Positions 48,501 to 60,469 of a stretch of 64,000 bases of DNA are shown one piece after another. Origin of the DNA: Hirudinaria manillensis (Eukaryota; Annelida; Clitellata; Hirudinida; Hirudinidae); NCBI GenBank assembly GCA_034509925.1, contig CM067529.1, positions 12,524,001-12,588,000 of the forward strand. Direction: 5' to 3'. A program made the position numbers and the translations under genes. Position 1 is the first letter of the stretch. Every line of letters begins with the position of its first letter. Under the pieces are notes generated by a model, which worked only from the letters and a program-made list of their open reading frames with translations, did no database searches and was not told the origin of the DNA.

Positions 48501-49960
48501 TGAACTAACCACTCATTCAGTAATTAACTACTAAAACTTATATCACCAGATATTGACGAATGCCTCAACAATGTTTGTACCAACAACTCGAATTGCGTGA
48601 ATTCCATAGGAAGCTATGATTGCAAATGTACCTTGGGATATTACGAAACACCAGAGAAAATTTGCACAGGTGAACATTAATGTTAATTAAATTCAGAATC
48701 TTATTTCCAATTGCAAGGTTTTTCTTATTTATAATATTTCAAATTATTAAATTTATTACGCCAAAGATCATTTATCACATATATTTCATTGATTATCACA
48801 TATATGCATTTCAAATTAATTTTAATCTCATAGACATGGATGAATGTAATTCCACGGCAAATTGCGACAAAGAATCCACCGAATGTAACAACTTAATTGG
48901 TGATTATGAATGCCTCTGCAAAATAGGTTTCGCCAAAGGGGAATCAAAGTCTTCTAAAAGCAGATGCTTCGGTTAATCAAATGAAGATATTTCTGAGTTG
49001 GAAAGGATTAGTCGAAACTTTATTTACTTTTAGTGCTTTTAATAAGAATAAGATACCAATGAATTGTGTCAATGGAGATGTATCTGCTGTATCGTGTTCG
49101 AGTCAAGTCTATACACTATTCAACACTGTCGGATTGGGTCCAGTGCTTTATTGTGATCTAAATATTGTTTGCTATGGCACCCTATTTCGAAAAATTGGTC
49201 GCTGAAAAACTGAATAAAGTGACTTGATATATTAGTTATGAAAACATCTATTTGCCCAAAAATGCATATGCACAACATGGTGGTACATATTTTTAATGTT
49301 GCGAACTGAAATAATTTGACGAATCAAGTTTAAACTAAAAATTAAATTTAATTTAAACTAAAATATGATTTACTTTTGTAAATTTAAAGACATCGATGAA
49401 TGCAAACCTTCTCGTTGTCCTGACGGGGTTTCGTGCAACAACTCAGTTGGTTCGTACGATTGCCTCTGTCCGACTGGCACAGCAAAGAAGGAATATGCCC
49501 ACGCTATGGAATGCTTAGGTATACCATTTTGAGTCCAGCATATAAAACTTGAGCTGTTGCTGAAAATATTATTATTATTATTATTATTATTAAAATATGC
49601 CATGCGACGTTATTTAATAGTTCTTGACTCATGGTTTGACATTCTGTTTCCAGATATTGATGAATGTCTTGAAGAAGGATTGTGTGATGAAACTTCATCT
49701 TTTTGCATGAACGCTTTCAACTATTACATCTGTGTCTGTCGAGTAGGATATATTACTGTTGACAATTTCACCTGTATCATGACAACAGGTAAGATTTATA
49801 ATTTCAATAAACATCATAAATTAAGCATAATTAGAGCACATTAGATAGTTTCTTAAATTTTACAGTGTCAAAGAAAGTTGATTTAGAGGAAGATACGACA
49901 AGTGCCATAACTACTCATTCATTCGATGAAAAGGAATCAAAGTCAGATGTCATAACATGA
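45529..49960 (+). CDS. Gene 7: WSC + seven-cbEGF protein truncated before its membrane helix
   Basis: Exons: 45529-45739, 45943-46119, 46193-46317, 46468-46597, 46896-47000, 47066-47221, 47322-47441, 47755-47877, 48097-48222, 48550-48669, 48834-48971, 49390-49518, 49654-49788, and the last exon from 49866. All modules of gene 6 are present. In the last exon TGG (first Trp of the helix) is TGA at 49958-49960, so the predicted product has 629 aa and ends SKSDVIT, losing the helix and tail (44 aa; ancestral stop at 50090-50092). Because the stop is in the final exon, the mRNA should escape nonsense-mediated decay, and a secreted ectodomain is plausible. Alternatively this is an early pseudogene: the upstream flank is also replaced by a LINE. 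Intron 2 (73 bp) is not a multiple of three, which confirms that intron 2 is real. Confidence 0.82.
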
Positions 49961-50312
49961 CTTGCTTTCATATTATCCTTTATCATCTTTTTCACATGCG
50001 GTGCATTGTGCCTTTATATATCCAATTCTTATTCAGATCAAAGTTTTTCTTTTATGTCGACAGCCTCATCGGAATTCCAAGGTGTCGGATAGCTCATACG
50101 TTTTTGTTTTTGTGCTTGTATACCTTGTTAGACCCGTAGCGGTTTTTTTGGCATTATTTAGTTAGGTTTTCAGAGATCATAACATCGCATCTCACCATTA
50201 AAATCCTTGTGTTCAATATCAATTGTAATCGCTACGTTGTCCGTTAATTCTAGCTTGGACAATGGAAAATGTTAATGTTCCTTCTATTTCAAGTTGACAG
50301 TTAATTAAAACT

Positions 50313-50318
50313 AATAAA
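50313..50318 (+). terminator. Candidate poly(A) signal, gene 7
   Basis: AATAAA 221 bp after the ancestral stop codon. Confidence 0.4.
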
Positions 50319-50367
50319 TTTTTAAAAGTTCAAATATCACCTGGTGTTTTTCATTGAAACGAATATC

Positions 50368-51867
50368 TCCTTTGGACACGGTGGCCACTCCGGTCATCAA
50401 GCGCTTTCCTCTAATTTTCTCGATGCTTATAACCAAACTTGCTAACCTTTCCTTCACAAACTGCATTTCCCTTCCCCCCACAAGATAGCTCAAGTACTTT
50501 CTCTACTCAAAAAACCTGGACTTATCCCACTCATTCCTGCAAATTATAGACCTATATCCAACCTCACTACTTTCTCCAAGATTATCGAGAGACTTGTACT
50601 TCATCGCATTCGGCCCCACCTCCTCTCTAACTCAAACTTCCAAAACTTTCAATCTGCATATCGAAAGGACCACTCCATTGAAACGGCTCTCCTTCATACC
50701 ATTGACGGTGTCACTTCGGCTGGTAAAGACGGTTGTACCATGCTGATTGCACTAGATCTGTCGGCTGCCTTTTATACTGTTGATCACAGCATCCTTGCCC
50801 AGCGCCTTGATGCTGAATTTGCCATCAGAGGCTCAGCACTGACATGGCTGAAATCCTACCTTGGCTGTAGGAAGCAATTTGTCAAACTCGGCGATAGTTC
50901 CTCCGACCTTGTCACCATTGACGTTGGCGTTCCTCAGGGCTCGGTCCTCGGACCTATCCTCTTCACGGCCTATACCTCTCCAGTCGGCGACTTGATCTCT
51001 AGCTTTGGCTTTAGCTGATGAATGCATCAGAATGATCCAGGAGTGGCACATGGCCAACCAGCTTCAGCTAAATCCCTCCAAGTTCGAGGCCATGCTTCTG
51101 GGAACCCCCCAGAGCATATCGAAGCTGGGTCTCAGCACTGTCAGTCTAGCCGACGAAACAATACCCTTGAAGAGAAACATCAGACTCCTCGGAGTTACCC
51201 TTGACAACAGCCTCCGCCTGGCTGAACACACCTCTTCTGTCATCAGGTCATGTAACTACCTCCTGTGGGCTCTGCGCCATATCAGGCACCTCCTAACACC
51301 TGACATCTCTGCGACACTCTATCGATGCCTCATTCTGTCAAGGCTCGACTACTGTAATGCCTTGCTTCATCAGCTGCCCTCGGCTTCCTTCCGGAAACTA
51401 CAGAGAATTCAAGACAAGGCGGCATGTCTAGTACTGGATAGAGGAGCTGACCCGGCCGACGCCATGAGACTGCTACACTGGCTTCCAGTAAGAGATAGAG
51501 TGAACTTCAAAATCGCCTTAATTGCGCATAAAGCCCTCAGCACTCGGTCACCACCTTATTTGGCGGAGATGCTCTCACCACACCTGCACTCAAGAAGTCT
51601 GAGAGTGGCATCCACAAACTTCCTTAACATCCCCATTCCAAAGACCAGATTCCAGGCTGGCTCATTCAGATTTGCCGCTCCATCTATATGGAACAGTCTG
51701 CCACCCCTGTTAAGATCTGAAATGTCAACCGCCGACTTTAAGAAGAGACTCAAGACTCTCTTTTTTAGGCGTTTGGATTCTTGAAATTGTTGCACTGGCT
51801 CGCATGAATTTGACCGGTACAGCGCCTCTGTAGCTCACGCGTTCGGCGCTATATAAATGACTTATTA
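50368..51867 (+). mobile_element. L2/CR1-like LINE, copy B
   Basis: Longer at the 5' side than copy A: it includes the reverse transcriptase start (LIPANYRPISNLTTFSKIIERL type) and 50740-51018 with LIALDLSAAF and GVPQGSVLGPI. A 77-bp deletion at about 51016 removes the YADD catalytic box and shifts the frame. The C-terminal frame 51005-51784 continues afterwards. Same insertion point and 3' end as copies A and C, so it moved by segmental duplication, not new transposition. Confidence 0.78.
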
Positions 51868-52161
51868 GTCGCATATTAAGTGGTCATAAATTGATCTGTC
51901 TAACTCTGTCATTAGGAACTACGCATCGATTGAAGTCAATCTATTTAAGATCAGCAACACAGGTAGATTCCATAGATACATCAGTATCTTTATCAAATAT
52001 CGCTCCTATGACCAGTGTTGTCCCCCAGGGTAGTGTGCTTGATCCTGCACTCTTTTCATTGCACATCAATGATCTTGTACAAAGATACTGATATCGTTTG
52101 CAAAGTATTTGCTGATGACGTTAAGCTTTAATGCTTCTCAACGTCGTCCAAAACCCATCAA
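51868..52161 (+). mobile_element. Older LINE fragment (block B)
   Basis: Same fragment as at 34627-34920, with small differences (a TGATATCG near 52088 introduces a stop where A and C read Trp). Confidence 0.65.
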
Positions 52162-52665
52162 ATCATATATGTTGTTCCAGGTACAGTTTCTGGCAGCATT
52201 GGGATGGAGTCATTAGAAGACACATCCGACCACCCCGTGCGTGTCTCCAGAAAAATTATGTGCATAATGGGAGACTCAGAGGATTTGCCGTTGGAGCCCA
52301 TGGAGTCACCAGTTCAGGTCGAGACGTTAGCAGGGCCCAGAGAGCTCACGGATGTTTTAGTGGAGCAAGTGGAGCCTTCGGAAGAGCCCGTGGATTTACT
52401 AGCGGAACACTTGAGATCAATTGGACCTGTAGAGTCTACGGAGGAGTCCGCGAAATTACCAGCGGAGAGCATGGAATCAGCTAAGTCAGTGGAGCCTGCG
52501 GATGTTTCGGCCCCATTGGAGATAACAGAAGGGAGTGCTCGGGATTTCGGAAGTGATGGGAGACTGCCTAGCATGGAAAGTGGAGAAGGCGATCCTGTAG
52601 AGAGTTTGAGATATGGCGACATGGCGGAGCAGGAGGGCCTAAAAACTATCATTTCACGTAATTGA
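52162..52665 (+). mobile_element. gag fragment (block B)
   Basis: Frame 52204-52665 encodes the same 153-residue acidic repeat part of the SAP-gag protein as in block A. Confidence 0.7.
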
Positions 52666-53970
52666 ACCCAGAATGGGCACATTTCATTTCTGAAACTTAA
52701 GAATTTGTAAAACTACTTAATAATGGTACTTAACTTAGCTTCGTTTTTCATATTATCAACTTTAAACGAGTTATGTATTATTTAATTTAATTATTTTAAT
52801 AATAATTTAAATTTTCGACTTTTTTCAAGTCAAACGGATGGCAAGATTTTCGAAAAAATGGCATTTTTACCTGATTTGATTGATTTTATTGATTGTTTTC
52901 TTGGTATCAGCAATATAACACAAATAACAATATAAGGACCGCGAGTATATGATACCAAAGGATCCCGAAGGGAACAATGTTCCCGCTAGATGAGCAACCT
53001 ATTCACAAAAAAAAAACAACAAGTTACAAATCTATTCCATGGCTATTATACATTAAAGTTCACTTTAGCGGCTTATGAGAGTTTGAAGTATTATTTTATA
53101 TTTAGCTTCGTTTTTCATATTATCAACTTTAAACAAGTTATGCACAAATGAAATCCAAGAGGTTCGGCAGCAAATATGCTTTCGAAATTGGCCTCCTTGG
53201 CACTTCTCGAACTCGGCATAATTTCTTTTCAGAATGACGAAAAACGACTTTACCAACTTTCCGATAATATTCCATCGCGAAAATTGTTCGCAATACACTT
53301 TTTAATCGAAGTTCTAATTATCTTAATGACATTTATATGAAACCTATACAGAAAAACACTCCTCTATTCGAGTACTATGTTGTGTCAAAATTTCAAAGCA
53401 ATTTGTGAAGAACTTTCAGAGAACATTCATTTGAAAACAAACACACATTATCGTTTTTATTTTTATGAATCCTCTACAGAAAAACACTCCTCTATTCGAG
53501 TATTTTGTTATGTCAAATTGATTATGTGCAATTTTTATGTATATAGAAGAAATGAAAATGCAAACATTTTCTAATATGTTTATTTTTACAATTTCACAAT
53601 GTTTAGTTTGACCAGTTTTACCTCTAGAGTCTCTGGAGGAAACAAACTAAATATAAATATAATATAATAATATCATGAAATTATTTAATTTAATTATTTT
53701 AATACAAATATAAATATTCGACTTTTTTTCAAGTCCAATGGATGGCAGGATTTTCGAAAAAAATGGCATTTTTATCTGATATTGTTGTGACAATTATATG
53801 AAACCTATATAAATACACTCCTCTAGTCAAGTACAATGTTGAATCAAAATTTCAAAGTAATTGGTCAAGAACTTTCAGAGAACATTCATTTGAAAACAAA
53901 CACACATTAGCGATTTTATTTTTATGGATTAAAATATATATATATATGTAGATTAAGAACAAAATAATTT
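52666..53970. other. 5' flank of gene 8
   Basis: Almost identical to 35425-36737 (gene 6). Both copies of the 128-bp-spaced direct repeat are kept (53348 and 53476). No gene is supported. Confidence 0.5.
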
Positions 53971-54043
53971 TAAATTTTAAAGCGAAATTTATGTTGTCTA
54001 GTTTCGCTGTTTTCGGTTATTTTTGAACTGAATGACGCAATGG
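53971..54043 (+). promoter_or_regulatory. Conserved proximal 5' block of gene 8
   Basis: As for genes 5 and 6; ends with TTTTTGAACTGAATGACG about 48 bp before the ATG. Confidence 0.5.
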
Positions 54044-54085
54044 CTCAATGACTCATTATTTTCTTTATATCAAGCTGTCCGGAGC

Positions 54086-57000
54086 ATGGGACATTTTAGC
54101 CTTCGGAATTTAATTATTTTTACGATAACCTTGCGTCTAGCATCCCCAGCCGAACTAACTTTTTATTTCTTAAACAATGGCAAGGAACAGGTGAAATCGT
54201 TAGCTTATGGTAAAATCTACAAATACGTAAACAAGATTGTCATAGATATGTTCCATCCACATTTCGTGGAATATGTTGATGATAATGATAAATGGGGTGA
54301 GATTTGAACTTATCATTTATTGATTATGATTATCGCTATCTGTGAATTTATAAGCGCACCAACAAGAACCTTAATAGAGCACTTAATCCAATTACTCAGT
54401 ATCATATGCATTATGATGTATTATGATTGCAGATTCATGTCAGTTTTATATATTGTTGATGTTTTAGACGTTTATTATGTAAAATATTCAAAAATATTCC
54501 ATTTCAGATACTTTGTCAAGTGATGAAAGTCATTATCCTACAGCTCATTTAAAGTTTCATTGGAATTTTGAAAAATCTTACTGCAACTTCAGTAAGAACG
54601 ACGGATTTTTTTGCGACGAAGTTACTAGACTGGTTGTAATAGAAGGAAAAAACATGCAATTTGATCTTCGAATGTTTGGGCACGGCAAGACTTTAATTTT
54701 GCTGAATAATATTTATGTTAATATCCATCTTAAACTTATGAAATGGAACTCTTGCAATGCAGACACCTATTTTGAAAGATATGTTGGCTGTTATGAGTCT
54801 AAAAAAGTAAATCCTAAACATGGGGAAATTGATGATTTGGCTATATGTGATAACTATTGTGATACAAGTTTTTTCGCTATTTCTAAGGTTAGTTAATATT
54901 TTCGTGGACTTTCGTTTAATTCATGAATTGGGTTTTATTTTTTTCATTTCCATCAAACATATTCTTTTAACCTCTTAAAATATTAAATCATTTCCATTAA
55001 AGAATAAAAAAAATATATCAAGATATTAAAACGTCAGGGAATGGATTGTCTTTGTATTAAAGATGCCGAGAAATTCATTCCGGCTCGTTTGCATTTCTGC
55101 AATGAAATGTGCAAGGAATTTCAATTCTGTGGAGGCAGTGGTTATTTCTCCATCTATAGGAGAAAATGTAATTAATGTATTTTCACTTCACTAAAATTTA
55201 ATAATAACTGAATCTAACTGTGTGAAAATACCGTACAGATCAAACAAGAAAAAGCTATGAACTATCATGGGAATGCATATACCACGAAACCAATTGTGCA
55301 ATATGTCCTGAAGGAAGATATGGCCCAAACTGTGAAATTAGAAGCAATATCATTTGTTTCATTTGCTAAAATTTCTCCTTAAAACAACTAGTAATCGTTT
55401 TTCTTTAGACTGTAGCCTTAATAATGGTGACTGTGAGAGTTTGCAGTGTGAGACATATGACTTCAAATGTAAGGACTGCCGTTGCAAGACATGCACCTTC
55501 TCGATTTCAATGTGTGTATGCCCTCCAGGTTATTACGCCATAAAAGAATTGCACTATTGCGGAGGTAATAATAAATTTAGTGAAATTACAATATTAAAAT
55601 ATTTGTAACAGTATTTTGATAAGAAGCCATATAATAATAGTATAATAAAATGTTATTATTAATATAAATTTAAATTAAATTTTTACCTTAAATGAAATTA
55701 AATTGTTACACATCTATAACCATATACCACAATGTTGTTAATTCAATTAGAAATTATTAATTGTCATTCTTGGCATATATTTGTTCGCATAGATATCGAT
55801 GAATGTCTTGATAAACCTTGTGGTGAACACGGACATTGTGTAAACATGATGGGAGCTTTTGAATGCCAATGTTTCAAAGGTTTTCATTTAACTGAAAGCG
55901 ATGTATGCATCGGTGAGAAATAAATTCAATATAATAGTATGTAGTCTGTGGAGATTGTATTTGATTGAATTTATTTGACAATTTTTACATTCATGGAGAA
56001 TTACCGGATTGTAAATTTAGGTAATTATAATTTAAGTAAACACAAATATTTCAACCCAAAATATTGCAATATTTGTAGCAATATTATAAGAATATGACAT
56101 AACATTCCATATAATAATATTATTATTAATTTAAATAATATTAAATTGTTCCACATCGATTTCCAAATACCGCATTGTTGGTGATCACATGAATTCTTAT
56201 TTTTGCACACACATTTCTTCGCACAGATACCGATGAATGTGAAATAGGTAATGATACTTGTCCTAATAGCACCTATTGTGTAAACACGATAGGAAGTTAT
56301 CAATGCGATTGTAAAGACGGCTTTTTAATTGATGGACCTTTGTGCACTGGTGAGAAAAATATTTAATATAATGATCTTTAACTACTGTGATCTGTCAAGA
56401 ATATGATTGATTGCATGAGTTTCATTGAAATTTCTGTATTTCATCGTAAAACTATTCGTGGGTTTCCCACGTGGACATCAAAGACAAAAAAATGCAAATT
56501 AAAAGTTGAAGTGGTTAAAAGAGTTCGTATTGCGAAGTTGATTTCCATAATCTTTCTCTAAATTTAGACATAGACGAATGTCTGACCACAACGTGTTTGG
56601 GCGAGAATATAATTTGTAATAATATCATTGGTAGTTACTCGTGTGATTGCTTGGAAGGCTTCGACAAGACTGGTGTAAATAACACATGTGAAGGTGAGGC
56701 TGTTTTTAAAATGATTAATGCTAAGTAATTTCTTTTCGTGATTCCTTTTGTTGTGAAAGACAACCACAAGCCTTCATTTTTCTTGTTATTATTGCAAGAA
56801 ATGGAATTATTCCAAAATCTCTCATGGACATCTTATTAATATCGCTTAACATGCTTCTAATCACCAAGCTTAGACTTGGCTTTCAGTGGAACATAACTTA
56901 TTGGTAGAACAATCCACTTTCGTTGTAAATAAGCAGTAATAAGTAAATACTCTTTCAATTCCTTTGTTGCATGAACTAACCACTCATTCAGTAATTAACT

Positions 57001-59659
57001 ACTAAAACTTATATCACCAGATATTGACGAATGCCTCAACAATGTTTGTACCAACAACTCGAATTGCGTGAATTCCATAGGAAGCTATGATTGCAAATGT
57101 ACCTTGGGATATTACGAAACACCAGAGAAAATTTGCACAGGTGAACATTAATGTTAATTAAATTCAGAATCTTATTTCCAATTGCAAGGTTTTTCTTATT
57201 TATAATATTTCAAATTATTAAATTTATTACGCCAAAGATCATTTATCACATATATTTCATTGATTATCACATACAGTGCGCGTCATAAAGATAGGACAGG
57301 TGCATATTTTGATGATATCATTCCAAGTAGTGGAGTTATGTAAACCATTTTTTTATATGATATAGTAAAATACGTTACATTTACAGATTTATCAAATTTA
57401 TTGTGCAAAAATAAATATTTTGTGAGAATTTAACAAAACACTGGAAATCCCCGAAATTGCACACATCAACGAAGAACACTGTGGAGCATAAATTTTCAAA
57501 TTTATTGGATTTAAACTTTTAAATTATGATTTATATGAAAGCCAATAATTAGTTTTGTCTTCTTTCTTCATAATTACTTCTTTAATTCTGTTTTTCAATG
57601 AATCCAGGAAAGGTTTTAGGCTGTCTTCGTCCAGCTCTTTCCAGGCCTTTTCCAAAGAGTCTTTCAGCTCTTGAACGCTGGATTATTGTTTGCCATTACA
57701 ATATATTTTCCTGGCAAGCAATCCCCACACGTTTTTGATGGGATTCAAGTCTGGGGAGCGAGATGGCCACTTGAAAACCTCCAAATTCCTTTTCTTGAAA
57801 AAAAGTTTGGTTGATTTTGCCCTGTAGAGGGGCATTGTCATGCTGGAAGATGACCCTTTCATTTCCAAATTTGTCACATAATGTGAACAAATGATGGTCC
57901 AGAGTTTCAACATATTTGGCAGAGTTTTGCTTCCCCTCTAAGAACACAAGTTCTGAAGAACCTCGAGAGGAAATGGCAGCCCAGACCATCACTGAGCCAC
58001 CTCCAAAATTTCTTTTGAAAAATGAGTTTTTGCGTTTTCTGACATCATGCCAATGAAATTTGAATCCATCTGGACCATCCAAGTTAAATTTTTTTTCATC
58101 TGAAAAAATAACGGACTTCCAGTTGGTGTCCAAATCCAGCATCTCCTTTGCCCAGTTCAGTCGGAACTCCTTGAGGGCCTCCGTCAGAAGCGGCTTGTGC
58201 TGACGCTTAACAAACGTTAGAAAACCACTTCCACGGAGACATCTCAATATTTTAGATCTACCGACATTTAGGTTTAAGCTATTTTTTAGGTCCTTTGTTG
58301 AACTGAGCCCCTTGGAAGCTTCGCGAAGGATGACTCTTCTCTGACGTTCATTCAGTTTTTTTGGTCTTCCAGGGGAACAAATTGTTCCATAACTTTGAGG
58401 ATTACTTAAAAAACGACTAATAACATTTCTAGAGCGATTCATACTCCTAGAAATTTCAGAAATTGACAAATTCAAGTCTTTAAAGGCAAGAATTTGTCCT
58501 CTTTCAACATCATTAAGTTGCTTCCCTAAACCCATCAATAATAAAATTACCTAACGACATTTTATTCTATAAACATGTTAGGGACATCAAGTAATATATA
58601 AGGAGTCTTATTATGTTAATGAAATTTTGTGAAACCTGTAATAAAAATTTTTTTCCTCAACGGAAGAGACCCCACGCTCCGTTGCGGAAACTCCGAGAAA
58701 CAACATCAAAAGTGTTTCTTGGTGGATTCTCATCAATATTCAAATTTTAGTCTTAACTTTTATTGAATACTAATTAATTACTCTCTTATGATCGCTAAAA
58801 TCAGCATTTTGACCGAAGTTTACCGGTAATTTTAAAGATAGAGATAGAAATCTTGTGATTCTAGTACCTGTCCTATCTTTATGACGCGCACTGTATATGC
58901 ATTTCAAATTAATTTTAATCTCATAGACATGGATGAATGTAATTCCACGGCAAATTGCGACAAAGAATCCACCGAATGTAACAACTTAATTGGTGATTAT
59001 GAATGCCTCTGCAAAATAGGTTTCGCCAAAGGGGAATCAAAGTCTTCTAAAAGCAGATGCTTCGGTTAATCAAATGAAGATATTTCTGAGTTGGAAAGGA
59101 TTAGTCGAAACTTTATTTACTTTTAGTGCTTTTAATAAGAATAAGATACCAATGAATTGTGTCAATGGAGATGTATCTGCTGTATCGTGTTCGAGTCAAG
59201 TCTATACACTATTCAACACTGTCGGATTGGGTCCAGTGCTTTATTGTGATCTAAATATTGTTTGCTATGGCACCCTATTTCGAAAAATTGGTCGCTGAAA
59301 AACTGAATAAAGTGACTTGATATATTAGTTATGAAAACATCTATTTGCCCAAAAATGCATATGCACAACATGGTGGTACATATTTTTAATGTTGCGAACT
59401 GAAATAATTTGACGAATCAAGTTTAAACTAAAAATTAAATTTAATTTAAACTAAAATATGATTTACTTTTGTAAATTTAAAGACATCGATGAATGCAAAC
59501 CTTCTCGTTGTCCTGACGGGGTTTCGTGCAACAACTCAGTTGGTTCGTACGATTGCCTCTGTCCGACTGGCACAGCAAAGAAGGAATATGCCCACGCTAT
59601 GGAATGCTTAGGTATACCATTTTGAGTCCAGCATATAAAACTTGAGCTGTTGCTGAAAA

Positions 59660-59692
<33 letters not shown>

Positions 59693-60194
59693 AATATGCC
59701 ATGCGACGTTATTTAATAGTTCTTCTTGACTCATGGTTTGACATTCTGTTTCCAGATATTGATGAATGTCTTGAAGAAGGATTGTGTGATGAAACTTCAT
59801 CTTTTTGCATGAACGCTTTCAACTATTACATCTGTGTCTGTCGAGTAGGATATATTACTGTTGACAATTTCACCTGTATCATGACAACAGGTAAGATTTA
59901 TAATTTCAATAAACATCATAAATTAAGGATAACAAGAGCAAATTAGATGATTTCTTAAATTTTACAGTGTCAAAGAAAGTTGATTTAGATGAAGATACGA
60001 CAAGTGCCATAACTACTCATTCATTCGATGAAAAGGAATCAAAGTCAGATGTCATAACATGGCTTGCTTTCATATTATCCTTTATCATCTTTTTCACATG
60101 CGGTGCATTGTGCCTTTATATATCCAATTCTTATTCAGATCAAAGTTTTTCTTTTATGTCGACAGCCTCATCGGAATTCCAAGGTGTCGGATAG
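54086..60194 (+). CDS. Gene 8: WSC + seven-cbEGF transmembrane protein
   Basis: Fourteen exons: 54086-54296, 54508-54684, 54763-54887, 55038-55167, 55239-55343, 55409-55564, 55793-55912, 56227-56349, 56568-56693, 57021-57140, 58927-59064, 59483-59611, 59756-59890, 59968-60194; open joined frame, about 673 aa, same architecture as gene 6. Two introns have GC donors: intron 5 (55344, as in genes 5-7) and, only here, intron 2 (54685, GCAAGA). Intron 2 is 78 bp with no in-frame stop, so retention would insert 26 residues between the N-domain and the WSC domain. Exons 1-6 resemble gene 6 while cbEGF exons 1 and 2 (55793-56349) match gene 7, so the gene is a mosaic. Intron 10 holds a Tc1-like element. 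The helix is intact (TWLAFIL). Confidence 0.87.
57274..58893 (-). mobile_element. Tc1-like DNA transposon (1620 bp)
   Basis: Perfect 28-bp terminal inverted repeats (57274-57301 and 58866-58893) starting CAGTGCGCGTCATAAAG, flanked by a TA duplication (57272-57273, 58894-58895). The empty site CACATATATGCATTT exists in intron 10 of gene 7 (about 48797-48811) and in gene 5. It carries one transposase gene on the minus strand. Inserted after the gene 7/8 duplication, or lost from the other copies by exchange. Confidence 0.93.
57696..58538 (-). pseudogene. Tc1-like transposase, frameshifted and catalytically changed
   Basis: The 280-codon frame from 58538 has an N-terminal paired helix-turn-helix region (VERGQILAFKDLNLS; SRNVISRFL), a GRPKKL linker (GRP motif), the first catalytic Asp (IFSDEKKFNLD), a GGGSVMVWAAIS segment and the second Asp (FQHDNAP). 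Near 57830 the frame shifts, and the rest (RSPDLNPIKNVWG) is in another frame (57683-57913). The spacing from the second Asp to the third catalytic position is 34, as in DD34E Tc1 elements, but that position is Lys where Glu is expected. Both changes predict no activity, although the ends look intact and could be mobilised in trans by a related transposase. Confidence 0.88.
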
Positions 60195-60414
60195 CTCATA
60201 CGTTTTTGTTTTTGTGCTTGTATACCTTGTTAGACCCGTAGCGGTTTTTTTGGCATTATTTAGTTAGGTTTTCAGAGATCATAACATCGCATCTCACCAT
60301 TAAAATCCTTGTGTTCAATATCAATTGTAATCGCTACGTTGTCCGTTAATTCTAGCTTGGACAATGGAAAATGTTAATGTTCCTTCTATTTCAAGTTGAC
60401 AGTTAATTAAAACT

Positions 60415-60420
60415 AATAAA
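60415..60420 (+). terminator. Candidate poly(A) signal, gene 8
   Basis: AATAAA 221 bp after the stop, conserved among copies. Confidence 0.45.
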
Positions 60421-60469
60421 TTTTTAAAAGTTCAAATATCACCTGGTGTTTTTCATTGAAACGAATATC

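Noticed and set aside
48981..49205. 74-codon frame in intron 11 of genes 7 and 8
   Set aside because: It directly follows the donor of the EGF5 exon, is broken in genes 3-6, and has no Cys pattern or motif. It is better explained as intron.
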